A DNA stretch of 64,000 bases from Echinicola marina (GCF_020463795.1 NZ_CP080025.1:4089501-4153500); one strand, 5' to 3'. Positions 18,039 through 26,351 are shown, counted from the first letter of the stretch. Program-made: numbers and translations. The notes: a model not told the origin generated them from the letters alone.

Positions 18039-20243
18039 ATGGCAATAATAAAGTCAGGTGAGACCCCATTTCAGGCGTATGCCCGTCTGATTAGCGTATT
18101 AGGTGACCAGCTTATCAGTGATAAATGGGTAGGAGTAATTGAATTGGTGAAGAACAGCTACGATGCTGATGCAGAGAAAGTAATTGTAAGATTTTTGAAT
18201 TTTGACAATCCTAGTGCTTCTGCAAAGCCAACAATAGAAATTGAGGATGACGGACATGGTATGAATATCGATACCATACTGGATGTCTGGATGAAGCCAG
18301 CTACACCAAACAAACTCAACAAAAAAAAGGCTGGTGACAAAAGATTCACTGAAAAGGGCCGGGTAATGCAAGGGGATAAAGGAGTTGGTCGCTTTGCGAT
18401 TTATAAGCTTGGGGATTATGTTGAGGTTTACAGTAAGACTAAATCAACTGGTGAAGTAAAATTGACATTGGACTTTCATGATTATGCAGATGATGAGTTC
18501 AAGGAAAGTGAACATCAAGACAAGTATTTACATGAGATTTTGAATAAATGGGAAGTCAACGATAAGCCTGAAAAAATCATTAATGCTAAAGAACAAGGTA
18601 CACTTATCAGAATCTCTGATATTAGGAGTGATTGGAAGTTTGAGGATTTAATAAAACTAGATAAGGCTTTTTTCAGAATGAAACCGCCTAAGCTACCTGG
18701 GCTAAGCATTCCAGAAGACTTCCAATATGAAGTTATCTGGGATCACCGGAAACCGCCAAAAACTTATAAAAGGTTTGATGAAATTTCTGATTTGGCACCT
18801 TATTATTTTGAAGGAATGCTTGATAGCCATGGCAATTTAGATGCAATCTATACGCATAACAAATCGACAGTTAATATCCAATTTAATCTATTTGAAGATG
18901 AATTGGACATTATATCATCTGGAATAAGGAGCTTAAAAGCCTATAGAGATCAATTTCTCAAATACGATAAGAAGGAAATCGTAGAAATCCGTAAGCCGGA
19001 AATTGGTGGTTTTATGTTTTTCTTCTATGCCTATGATTTACGTGATCCAGCATTGACAAAAGACGAGATTGAGTTTCTGAAGGAAACTTCAGTTTACTTA
19101 TATCGAGACAATATTAGGGTATATCCTTACGGTGAGATTGGTGATGATTGGCTCAAGCTAAGTAAATCAAGGGGAGAGTTGAAGGCAGGTGATTATTTTA
19201 CATATAATGATCTTCTTGGTTTTGTTTTTATTACTCAAGATGAGAACCCAAAACTCCGTGATGCAGCTGACAGAGAAGGTTTGATGAATATCAATGGAGC
19301 TAAGGACGACTTTATAGCACTAGTTCAGACCGTTCTAAAAGTCATGAAAACAAAGGTCGACATTGACCGCAAAAAGGAGGAATTAAAAAAGCAGAAGGCA
19401 ATAAAATCCCTCAGCAAATCTTATGAAGAAAGTTACAACACCCTTCAAAAGAAACTGCTAGAATATGATGATGCAGAATTAATTGACCGCTCTAAGAAAT
19501 TCTTCAATGCCACCAACAATCTGATACAAAAGGTTCGTGAGGACTTGAAAATCACCCAAGAATTGGCCGGTACCGGCATGGCTGTCGAAAAGGCAACCCA
19601 CGATACCATGTCACTCTTGAAAAGGTTGAAAGTCAATACTGAAGATTTTGTCAATCGCTTTGATAAAGGGAAAATACAATCCAAGGAACTCAGGGATTTT
19701 TTAGTAGAGCTTCAGGAAAACTTAGAGTTTCTGTACCAGGAGTTGCAGGTACTCCAGCCACTGTTTCGGGTGGCCAGAAAAGTAACCAAGGATGTAAGCG
19801 TCCGAAATGTTACCGAGAGGGTTATCAAATATTTCAGGAAAGAGCTTGAAGGAAAGATCAAGGTGAATCTAGATTCCAATAAGGACATAGTGGTAAAGAC
19901 GAATACAGGACTAATTCTTCAAGTCATCCTCAACCTCATGGATAACTCCATTTATTGGCTGGAGCAATTATCAGATAAGGACAAACAGATTAGTATTGTT
20001 TTTAATGAAGATGATAACACTGTAATTTTTGCCGATACTGGCCCTGGCATTCCAGAGGATATAGAAGATCTGATATTCACAGAATTTTATACAAAGAAAT
20101 CTGAAGGCAGGGGATTGGGCCTATACATCGTCAAAGAGTTACTTGATAGGATTGATGCTGAAATTTCCCTCATAACCAACCCCAATTTAAGAATTCTAAA
20201 GGGAGCCAATTTCATCATTAAGTTTAAAAAAGAAGAAAAGTAG
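18039..20243 (+). CDS. Two-module GHKL ATPase: MORC/Hsp90-like N-terminus and histidine-kinase-like C-terminus
   Basis: 734 aa. The N-terminal ATPase shows ELVKNSYDADA (Glu35, Asn39), DDGHGM (70-75) and GDKGVGRFA (112-120), typical of MORC/MutL/Hsp90-type ATPases. Residues ~440-600 are coiled coil with an H-box-like stretch around His521 (ATHDTMSLLKRL). The C-terminus is a second ATPase of histidine-kinase type: N box LMDNSIYW (Asn636), G1 DTGPGIP (666-672) and G2 GRGLGLYIV. The layout suggests a soluble sensor kinase fused to a DNA-clamping or remodelling ATPase. It sits between a methyltransferase and a receiver-like protein with 1-nt gaps. Confidence 0.85.
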   Translation: MAIIKSGETPFQAYARLISVLGDQLISDKWVGVIELVKNSYDADAEKVIVRFLNFDNPSASAKPTIEIEDDGHGMNIDTILDVWMKPATPNKLNKKKAGDKRFTEKGRVMQGDKGVGRFAIYKLGDYVEVYSKTKSTGEVKLTLDFHDYADDEFKESEHQDKYLHEILNKWEVNDKPEKIINAKEQGTLIRISDIRSDWKFEDLIKLDKAFFRMKPPKLPGLSIPEDFQYEVIWDHRKPPKTYKRFDEISDLAPYYFEGMLDSHGNLDAIYTHNKSTVNIQFNLFEDELDIISSGIRSLKAYRDQFLKYDKKEIVEIRKPEIGGFMFFFYAYDLRDPALTKDEIEFLKETSVYLYRDNIRVYPYGEIGDDWLKLSKSRGELKAGDYFTYNDLLGFVFITQDENPKLRDAADREGLMNINGAKDDFIALVQTVLKVMKTKVDIDRKKEELKKQKAIKSLSKSYEESYNTLQKKLLEYDDAELIDRSKKFFNATNNLIQKVREDLKITQELAGTGMAVEKATHDTMSLLKRLKVNTEDFVNRFDKGKIQSKELRDFLVELQENLEFLYQELQVLQPLFRVARKVTKDVSVRNVTERVIKYFRKELEGKIKVNLDSNKDIVVKTNTGLILQVILNLMDNSIYWLEQLSDKDKQISIVFNEDDNTVIFADTGPGIPEDIEDLIFTEFYTKKSEGRGLGLYIVKELLDRIDAEISLITNPNLRILKGANFIIKFKKEEK

Positions 20244-20244
20244 C

Positions 20245-21495
20245 ATGGAAGGAGTTGTTTTATTTGCTGACGATCATATCTACTCAGAAAACCGCCCTGA
20301 GAGAGCTTTATTTGAATCTTTACGGTCGGATCTTCCGGTACTAGGTGTTCAATCATTAGAGCTTGCCAGCAAGGCAGTCCAATCAATTGGCACCTTTAGC
20401 GCAGTTGTTTTAGATTGGCAATATTCCCAAGATGATAGTTTTGAGGACATTGCCGAGGAATTAGGGGCTGGAAAAATATCAATTACAACTGCACAAAAAG
20501 AAGATGCTGCATACGACTTTCTTTTAACCAACAATTTTTATTCACTCATTTATATCTTCTCAGAAAAGGATATAGAAGAAACCTATGGTCAGGCTCTTCG
20601 TGAGAAATTTGGCAATAGGATTATTATCGAAAAGAAGGATGAGAATTTCACTACGGATAGAGTGTCTGAATTCAAAAAGAAAATATTGCAAGGCATTGAT
20701 GAATGGAAGGAATCTAATAAAAATCTATCCTTACCTCTTAAATGGACAGTTGCAATTAATGAATCAATCCAGCAAATATTCAAAGAGCTTTCCGAGGCTG
20801 AAAAGGATTGGATATTAGAAATTTATAAATCAGCGCAAGGTGACGGAGTTGATCCTGAACTTTTTGTCATAGAACTTTTACAGTTGATACTCTCTGAGTC
20901 CTTGGTTCAAAACGCAGGTTTAATTGAAGCATTAAAAAATGAAGGTGATCGACAAATTGAAACAAATGACTCGGATGACAAGAAAAAGTCATTATCTAAA
21001 CTGTTCAGCCGACTACACTACTCTGAACTTAAACCTGACGCTCCATTGATGACAGGAGATATTTGTGAAATAGAGGACAATGTGTTTGGCATAATAATTA
21101 CCCCAGAATGTGACATAAAAAAAGTAAAGACCAACAAGGAATTGAGCTTCGATCTTTTAAAGTTTTCCCACAACTCACTTGAAGAGATACTTAAGCTGGA
21201 TCACGTGAAGAAAAATAAAAAGAGTATTTTCTTTCAGGTCATGCAAAGTCTTCACTTTTTTCCTTCTCTGCCTCTATTATCAGATGATCTTAATAAGGGT
21301 TGTGTCATTGATTTTACAACCGATTCTATCAAGATCAATTCGAAAACCCTTCAGGAACGAATAAAAATTAGACCAAGAAAATTCAAGGTAAATTCTCCTT
21401 TCATTCAACAGCTTAGGCAACGATACATCTCACACCTTGGAAGGGTGGGTACGCCCGCTGTTCATACATTGGTGAGAGATTGGAATATAAATTGA
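20245..21495 (+). CDS. Receiver-domain-like response regulator with unknown C-terminal effector
   Basis: 416 aa. The N-terminus has receiver features: acidic pair Asp9-Asp10 (LFADDH) and a putative phospho-acceptor Asp57 (AVVLDWQ). Residues ~150-416 are not a known DNA-binding output. They include GDICEIEDNVFGIIITPECDI and a C-terminal FIQQLRQRYISHLGRVGTP block, which I have no family name for. It follows the GHKL protein by 1 nt and precedes the HNH gene by 7 nt, so it probably relays a signal from the kinase-like protein to the nuclease. The partner assignment is inference. Confidence 0.7.
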   Translation: MEGVVLFADDHIYSENRPERALFESLRSDLPVLGVQSLELASKAVQSIGTFSAVVLDWQYSQDDSFEDIAEELGAGKISITTAQKEDAAYDFLLTNNFYSLIYIFSEKDIEETYGQALREKFGNRIIIEKKDENFTTDRVSEFKKKILQGIDEWKESNKNLSLPLKWTVAINESIQQIFKELSEAEKDWILEIYKSAQGDGVDPELFVIELLQLILSESLVQNAGLIEALKNEGDRQIETNDSDDKKKSLSKLFSRLHYSELKPDAPLMTGDICEIEDNVFGIIITPECDIKKVKTNKELSFDLLKFSHNSLEEILKLDHVKKNKKSIFFQVMQSLHFFPSLPLLSDDLNKGCVIDFTTDSIKINSKTLQERIKIRPRKFKVNSPFIQQLRQRYISHLGRVGTPAVHTLVRDWNIN

Positions 21496-21502
21496 ATTCG
21501 TT

Positions 21503-22177
21503 ATGACCAAAACTCGAAAATCCATACCCCAAAAAACTAAAGCTCTTTTACAACAAGAGATTAACTCCCAGTGTCCAATCTGTGATGATTCAAATGTTGA
21601 CCATTTTGAAATTCATCACATTGACGAAAATCCTGAAAACAATGCTTCTGAAAACCTTTTGATGCTTTGCCCGATTTGCCATTCTAAGGTTACAAAAGGT
21701 GACATTGGTGAGGAGGAGGTGAGACAAATCAAGACCTATCTGATGATTAAGGCTAAAAGCAAATCCAATGCAAAGACATCAAATATCATCAATATCAAAG
21801 GCAATGTGGCTAATTCTACAGTGGCCAATTCGATCAGTGCACAGACAATTGTCTATAAATCCCGAAGCAAACCAAAGATGGAATTCGCTGATGGCGCCAT
21901 TGGTAAAAAAGCGGAATTGAAAAACTATGTCAAGCATTTGATTGATCGATATAACGAATACAAGGAAGGCGATGTTGGCAAATCCAAAATGAATTATACT
22001 GCCATTTGGGGCATCATCAAAAAGGAATTCAAGGCAAGTGCTTATCAGATCCCCGAAACACAATTTGAGTCGTTATGTATATTCCTTCAAAAACGTATTG
22101 ACAATACAAAACAAGGGAGGATCAATAGAGGGAAAGGACACAAAAATTACTCAAGGTTCGATGATATTTACGGGTGA
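21503..22177 (+). CDS. HNH endonuclease
   Basis: 224 aa. The N-terminal HNH domain has zinc Cys pairs CPIC (24-27) and CPIC (56-59), and the catalytic region FEIHHIDENPENN (35-47) with a downstream His60. The middle and C-terminal parts are basic and may bind DNA (SRSKPKMEFADGAIGKKAELKNYVKHLIDRYNEY). It is the last gene of the cassette and would be the cleaving component if this is a restriction system. An AT-to-GC-rich composition change begins right after its stop. Confidence 0.85.
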   Translation: MTKTRKSIPQKTKALLQQEINSQCPICDDSNVDHFEIHHIDENPENNASENLLMLCPICHSKVTKGDIGEEEVRQIKTYLMIKAKSKSNAKTSNIINIKGNVANSTVANSISAQTIVYKSRSKPKMEFADGAIGKKAELKNYVKHLIDRYNEYKEGDVGKSKMNYTAIWGIIKKEFKASAYQIPETQFESLCIFLQKRIDNTKQGRINRGKGHKNYSRFDDIYG

Positions 22178-22997
22178 ACCTCCCCACACCCTTGTGCCTC
22201 CAGCCTGTTCGTTTCGCTTCGCTGCACTCACAAGCTTCCAGCACCGCACAGCAAGAGTAGCCCGTTACTCCGTTCCGTTGCACTGCACTCCATACCGTGC
22301 CACACTTGCCTTTCCCAACGCTCAAACCCCACGCAGGAAAAGCGGTGTTCGTCTTTCGCCCTCGGCAAAGCATCATGCCAGGCCATCACAGCCCATTTTC
22401 TGAAAGTGTTATTTTTTCTAAGGTCAGAAAATAAGCTATGCTGCCCTTCGGGTGGCTATCGCCAGCCTGTCATGCTGCTTGCAGCTCGGTTGTCATCCTC
22501 ACGGCAGCCTACTCTGTCTGCTTTTGCCGCTTCTCTACACTCCGCTATCGCTTCGTTCCGCTTCAGCCGCAACACATCCACCGGCTGCCAGTGTTTTTGC
22601 TCGCCTGCGGGTCGCTGCGGGCTGCGGGACTGTCATGCTTTTTGCATCAACGCATGGTATCCAAACGCTAAGGCGATCGCTTATACCTGGCCAACGCACA
22701 AAGGCAAAAAATCACGCCAGCCCTTGTGTAGTTCCGCTCCATTCCGGGCTTTTGTCGAAAGTAAAAATACAAAAGCCCTGCATTCCACTCCACACATAGC
22801 CATCCCCCGCTGTTCGTTCCTCACAGCTTTCCGGTCTGGCACCCTTGCTCCACTCGCAGGACGGCTCGCGAAGCTTGTCTGTCGGGCTGCAACCCGCTCC
22901 GTTACACTTCGCTCATTGCATCCGCCAGTCAGCCGTTTTTTGGTTTTCCTGCGTTCCCGCACTAAATTAAATCCCACAGTTAACCATTGCCACAGGT
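22178..22997 (+). other. Gene-free, pyrimidine-rich, hairpin-containing region
   Basis: About 820 nt richer in GC and in C+T on the + strand than its neighbours, with recurring words such as TTCGCT, TCCGTT and CACTCC. ORFs on both strands are compositionally odd and look like chance. A perfect 10-bp inverted repeat, GGGCTTTTGT (22746-22755) and ACAAAAGCCC (22769-22778), stands out. It may be a transfer-origin or leading-region-like segment of the mobile element, but no nic site is recognised. Confidence 0.5.
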
Positions 22998-23615
22998 ATG
23001 AATTGTAGAGCAAGAAAAAGAAAGGAAGAGCTCAACCGAAAATTTTATATTCAACCCGTTAACTACTTGAAACTTCTTAATGGTCAACACAAACAAGGCT
23101 GTTGCGGGTCTTTGGATGATAAATACTACATCTTTTCATATAGACCCAGGGGAGATTATGACGCTCAATCGAAATATTTTTTTGTCGGTACTCATTGTGC
23201 CAACGAATTTCTTAATATTATCAAACATGACCCCCTTCCACTTTTTAATCCTTTGATACATGAACAGGGGAATCATGTACCCGGGGATGGGAATTCTTCC
23301 GCATCCAAAGACAAAGCACCAATTCATCCCTTCAATCGGGAGCTACTTACCGCAATTAATATGCTTTGTATTTCATGGGATATTATTCCAGAGTCAGGAC
23401 TCGAAAGCATCATCAAATTCACCAATAATAAGTCAACTGATCCTAATCTCAATGGTATTGAGTGGTTTAATGGAATAGTAGGGAAGGATAGACATAAACG
23501 TTCCTTAAGAACAATGATAGACCAGCTCAGAGAGAACAATGAATTAAAGAATTTGAAGTTTGATGAATTGAACAACTACCTGAATGAAAGAAATATTGAA
23601 AATAACATCAATTAG
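22998..23615 (+). CDS. Hypothetical protein with Cys motif
   Basis: 205 aa. The N-terminal half has GCCGS...FVGTHCANEFL, a Cys/His arrangement that may bind zinc; the rest is helical and hydrophilic. Codon use is normal and unlike the non-coding stretch before it, supporting a real gene. Its start is uncertain, since the first ~12 residues are very basic (CRARKRKEELNRK). I do not recognise a family. It may be mobile-element cargo. Confidence 0.55.
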   Translation: MNCRARKRKEELNRKFYIQPVNYLKLLNGQHKQGCCGSLDDKYYIFSYRPRGDYDAQSKYFFVGTHCANEFLNIIKHDPLPLFNPLIHEQGNHVPGDGNSSASKDKAPIHPFNRELLTAINMLCISWDIIPESGLESIIKFTNNKSTDPNLNGIEWFNGIVGKDRHKRSLRTMIDQLRENNELKNLKFDELNNYLNERNIENNIN

Positions 23616-23675
23616 AGCGGGTTCAAAATAACTAAAACATAAAGCAAAGTTACAGGCATGCGGATGTGAGAGCTT

Positions 23676-23747
23676 GCAAGGGTCCGCTTCGCCTGTTTCA
23701 AAAAAAATCTCCACCCTTCAGGTAGTATTTTTTTTCACAGCCCTTGC
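23676..23747 (+). repeat. Structured element, copy A
   Basis: Outer arm GCAAGGG (23676-23682) pairs with CCCTTGC (23741-23747). CTGT (23693-23696) pairs with ACAG (23737-23740). A8 (23700-23707) pairs with T8 (23728-23735). The tip holds TCTCCACCC, a short loop and GGTAGTA. Copy B keeps the core and replaces the outer stems with other complementary bases. Confidence 0.65.
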
Positions 23748-24043
23748 CGCAATCACACCGTTCCTGTGATGAAGGGCATTATGTTTAAGTTATTATTTAG
23801 AGTCCGTTGCGGCAGCCGGTGGTTGCTGGCGGGCGTTCGCACCTCAGGTCGTCCGTTCCATGCAGGCGTTCAGCATTGTGGTATCACAGATTATACGCTT
23901 CGCTTTCTATGGTTCGAGTTGTGCCTTTCAGAGCTTCCCTTTTAGGGGGGCTCTTTTTTTTTTCTGGTGTCGGACAAAGAAGAACAAAACAAAGAGTGCA
24001 GCTAAGTTAGGCGGGCCCCGCAAGGCCATCCCCAATCAGTACC

Positions 24044-24123
24044 GTCAAGGTCAAGCCCTACGGGTTTTTGAAAAAATCTCCACCCGCCAACTGGCGGGTA
24101 GTATTTTTCCAAAAAACCTTGAC
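24044..24123 (+). repeat. Structured element, copy B
   Basis: Outer arm GTCAAGGT (24044-24051) pairs with ACCTTGAC (24116-24123). T5 (24065-24069) pairs with A5, and A6 (24071-24076) with T5 (24104-24108). ACCCGCC (24082-24088) pairs with GGCGGGT (24093-24099) around an AACT loop. It shares AAAAAATCTCCACCC and GGTAGTATTTTT with copy A, 300 nt upstream. Confidence 0.65.
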
Positions 24124-24243
24124 TGCCCTGTCCATGCCCACCTGACCAAAGGCTTTCTCTTTTCTTTTTTTTCCTTTTTTCTTTTCTCTTTTGAAATGTG
24201 TGCGAAGCGAAGCGCAGCGAGCAAAACTTTAAATGCTCATACT

Positions 24244-24666
24244 ATGCACACTTTTCAGATCAAAACTTATCGAGAAGGCTTCACCAGCTCTAAACCTCAT
24301 TTCTTCATTCTTTCCAAAGGGCTGAATGCGGGAAAGCCGCTCGAAACCCCTTGTCCCAATTGCTTCGCCATCACCACAGAATCGGAGGAGGCAAGGAACT
24401 TTTATTTCTGGCTCTCTTACGGTCTTTGGCAGGCACAGGCGTTCACGCCACACCTGACCGGTTCTGTTGTCCCATTCATCAGGATAGGTGACGCCAGGGG
24501 GGTATTGCTGGCAGGGCAGGAAAAAGCCATGAAAGACCGTAGGAAGTACCTAAAGTCATTGGCACTTCTTCAGGACTTTGAGCAGAAAGCCAAGATCCTG
24601 CAAAAGCAGGTAGAGCTTGTGAAACAGGTAAAGAGGGCCATTATGTTTCAGATACTTTTGGAATGA
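24244..24666 (+). CDS. Conserved mobile-element protein (DUF6943-like)
   Basis: 140 aa from ATG 24244 (MHTFQIKTYREGFTSSKPHFFILSKG). The frame extends upstream but there translates to low-complexity Phe/Ser sequence, so this start is preferred. The CPNCFAI pair and the WLSYGLWQAQAF...SVVPFIRIGD block resemble a family frequent in Bacteroidota conjugative elements (DUF6943 from memory, not verified). The C-terminus is a helical coiled coil (LLQDFEQKAKILQKQVELVKQVKR). Function unknown. Confidence 0.65.
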   Translation: MHTFQIKTYREGFTSSKPHFFILSKGLNAGKPLETPCPNCFAITTESEEARNFYFWLSYGLWQAQAFTPHLTGSVVPFIRIGDARGVLLAGQEKAMKDRRKYLKSLALLQDFEQKAKILQKQVELVKQVKRAIMFQILLE

Positions 24667-24695
24667 AAAAAGGCCCCACGAGAAGGCCTTTTCAT
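24663..24695. terminator. Bidirectional terminator-like hairpin
   Basis: ATGAAAAAAGGCC (24663-24675) and GGCCTTTTCAT (24685-24695) form a stem with an A-run on one side and a T-run on the other. It sits between convergent genes ending at 24666 (+) and 24730 (-). Confidence 0.65.
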
Positions 24696-24729
24696 TGAGA
24701 GGAACACAAACTTTCCCGACTTGCGGGAA

Positions 24730-24939
24730 TTACATCACCTTCGGAGGTGGATGTTTTCTTTTGAACCATTGGAGTAACAACTTTAGCAGGATGGACACGG
24801 TAAAGCTCACTAACGCTCCGACAGCAGCTAATATGCAGGTATGGAGGATGTCCCCGGAATTTATGTTCGCCAAGACGCTTAGCAACGTGCCTCCAACAAT
24901 TCCTGCTCTCGTGCCTCCTCCGCTTACCAGATTAGCCAT
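24730..24939 (-). CDS. Small holin-like membrane protein
   Basis: 69 aa: a Gly-rich N-terminus (SGGGTRAGIVGGTL), one or two hydrophobic helices (ILAAVGALVSFTVSILLKLLLQWF) and a short basic tail (KRKHPPPK). This is the general layout of small phage holins or pore-forming peptides. Its start overlaps the preceding gene by 8 nt. It ends a four-gene minus-strand cassette. The assignment is by shape only. Confidence 0.5.
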   Translation of the reverse strand: MANLVSGGGTRAGIVGGTLLSVLANINSGDILHTCILAAVGALVSFTVSILLKLLLQWFKRKHPPPKVM

Positions 24940-25162
24940 CTTTCCTGTTCGCTTTTGCGCTATCCTCTACGGTCACCTGACTGACTGCAGTCAGTACGGC
25001 TCCACCTACTGTGAGGTAGCCGCCCAGGGCAATAATACCGGCCGGTAAACTGATCGGTGCAGCCAGCAATGCGCCACCAGCTGCCGCCAGTGAAAAACCT
25101 ATCGTGCGGAGCACTCTGAAAAACTTTGGGGTTGGGGCTTTTGCCCTTTCTATGATCGTCAT
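24932..25162 (-). CDS. Small two-helix membrane protein
   Basis: 76 aa with Ala/Gly-rich hydrophobic segments (IGFSLAAAGGALLAAPISLPAGIIALGGYLTVGGAVLTAV) between charged ends. It overlaps the next upstream gene by 4 nt and the next downstream gene by 8 nt, so the set is translationally coupled. It may be a holin or pore component in a phage-derived cassette. No family was recognised. Confidence 0.5.
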   Translation of the reverse strand: MTIIERAKAPTPKFFRVLRTIGFSLAAAGGALLAAPISLPAGIIALGGYLTVGGAVLTAVSQVTVEDSAKANRKDG

Positions 25163-25566
25163 ACGTTATTTGCTTTTTGAATAATAAGAAATACACTTTC
25201 GCCTCTTTCCATGGCCTCAAACACAAGTGTTTTCAACCTGGAATCGGCTACTCTGGATTGCGTCCCTTTACCTGGACCAGTCACCTTTGAAACCGGGGCT
25301 ATACAGCCCTTCAGTTCCTTCAGGGCGTCATTGGCCGGGTGGAACAGGATTCCACTCCTGTTAGGGACGTTTTTCACCAGCAGGTGCCAACCCCGTTTGT
25401 CGGTATATCGCTTGACCAGCTCATACCTTCCTTCCGGGATGCAGGATACCATTCGCTGATTTTCCCTCCAGGGAAGCTCGATGGTGGAGCAGATTTGCTG
25501 CCCCCCATCGCATAGGCTACCGTTCGTTCCTTCCGGATGATGGTCTCTTCTCAGAATCAATTCCAT
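25159..25566 (-). CDS. DUF5675-like protein
   Basis: 135 aa with a compact beta fold: ELPWRENQRMVSCIPEGRYELVKR...WHLLVKNVPNRSGILFHPANDALKELKGCIAP. Those conserved HPAN and GCI(A/L)P blocks match DUF5675, a family found in phages, phage-like particles and Bacteroidota genomes and sometimes proposed to act on cell-wall or peptide substrates. It is tightly coupled to two holin-like proteins downstream and a structural-looking protein upstream. Confidence 0.7.
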   Translation of the reverse strand: MELILRRDHHPEGTNGSLCDGGQQICSTIELPWRENQRMVSCIPEGRYELVKRYTDKRGWHLLVKNVPNRSGILFHPANDALKELKGCIAPVSKVTGPGKGTQSRVADSRLKTLVFEAMERGESVFLIIQKANNV

Positions 25567-25577
25567 CCGAACCAGAA

Positions 25578-26351
25578 TTAGGTCTGTTGAGCGGCAGGAG
25601 CACCATCAATAGCCACCAACGCCAAGGCGTTGTAAGAACCATTTTTCAGCGGATAGAAGCTCCCATTCACTTCCTGATAGAACTCAACTCCAAAGGCTAG
25701 CAAAAGCGGTTTGGTGCTGTTTGCTGGCAACCCATTGGTCAGGTTTATGGCCACTTCGGCCTGTGGGCCAATCGCAATCTCACCGCTATCGGAAGTCACC
25801 AAAGTGAAATCATCCTCCTCAAAATCAATCTCCGCACCAGCAGAAACGAATTTCAGGTGCGTAGCACCCTGAGGAGCAGCGATGGTATTTTGGGGTACAA
25901 AGCCAGGCACATTGACCACAGCTTCACCTGTGGCCCTGTCAATGCTCGCATCGAAAGGCGCATACATGGTAGCTCCAAGGCGACCGTTTGCATTGAACTC
26001 AAAGCCCTTTAGAAGCTCCAGCTCGCCATCGAGAACATTCCGTTCTCCCCTGACACTGGTTGCATCCGCTTTGATGACCTTCACCATTTCCCTAGTCAGC
26101 CTGGAGGTCAATCGGCTGTCAGAGGTTCGCAGAAGAAGCGGCCTGAAGGCCGTTCTCAAAGTCCGTCCGGCTGCACCTGCACGGCCAAACTCAGCACCGT
26201 TTTCACGGGTTCTCTGAAAAGCCGGATCGTTCTGGATCCGGTCTTTGTCCACCCCGCCCTTTTCCCGGGCTAGGTAGCCATCTTTCGTTTTGTAAAAGGA
26301 CATGTCACCGACCTTGCCCTTCAACTTGATAATCCCAGCTTGTCTTGCCAT
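25578..26351 (-). CDS. Conserved Bacteroidota protein of a phage-like cassette
   Basis: 257 aa with a basic N-terminus (MARQAGIIKLKGKVGDMSFYKTKDGYLAREKGGVDKDRI...RTRENGAEFG), then beta-rich sequence with acidic loops. The N-terminal block is a recurring signature in Bacteroidota genomes, where such genes sit near small membrane proteins and DUF5675 genes. It could be a phage-like structural or DNA-packaging protein. The name of the family is not known to me. It is the first gene of the minus-strand cassette; 11 nt separate it from the DUF5675-like gene. Confidence 0.6.
   Translation of the reverse strand: MARQAGIIKLKGKVGDMSFYKTKDGYLAREKGGVDKDRIQNDPAFQRTRENGAEFGRAGAAGRTLRTAFRPLLLRTSDSRLTSRLTREMVKVIKADATSVRGERNVLDGELELLKGFEFNANGRLGATMYAPFDASIDRATGEAVVNVPGFVPQNTIAAPQGATHLKFVSAGAEIDFEEDDFTLVTSDSGEIAIGPQAEVAINLTNGLPANSTKPLLLAFGVEFYQEVNGSFYPLKNGSYNALALVAIDGAPAAQQT

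Larger units (their letters stand above)
23616..24243 (+). other. Non-coding region with two related structured elements
   Basis: No credible gene: the frame entering the next gene from upstream crosses homopolymer-rich, low-complexity sequence (FFSFFLFSF-type translation). It holds two related hairpins (23676-23747 and 24044-24123) and purine/pyrimidine tracts. Directly before the next gene lies a GCGAAGCGAAGCGCAGCGAG run near 24190-24215. Confidence 0.6.

Noticed and set aside
22406-23008. ORF of 200 aa in the pyrimidine-rich region, with a minus-strand ORF of 110 aa over its end
   Set aside because: Translations are Arg/Ser/Cys-rich without domain pattern, on both strands, and look like a product of base composition.
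23860-24243. Upstream extension of the 24244 gene
   Set aside because: Translation is low-complexity Phe/Ser and crosses structured element B, so the start at 24244 is preferred.
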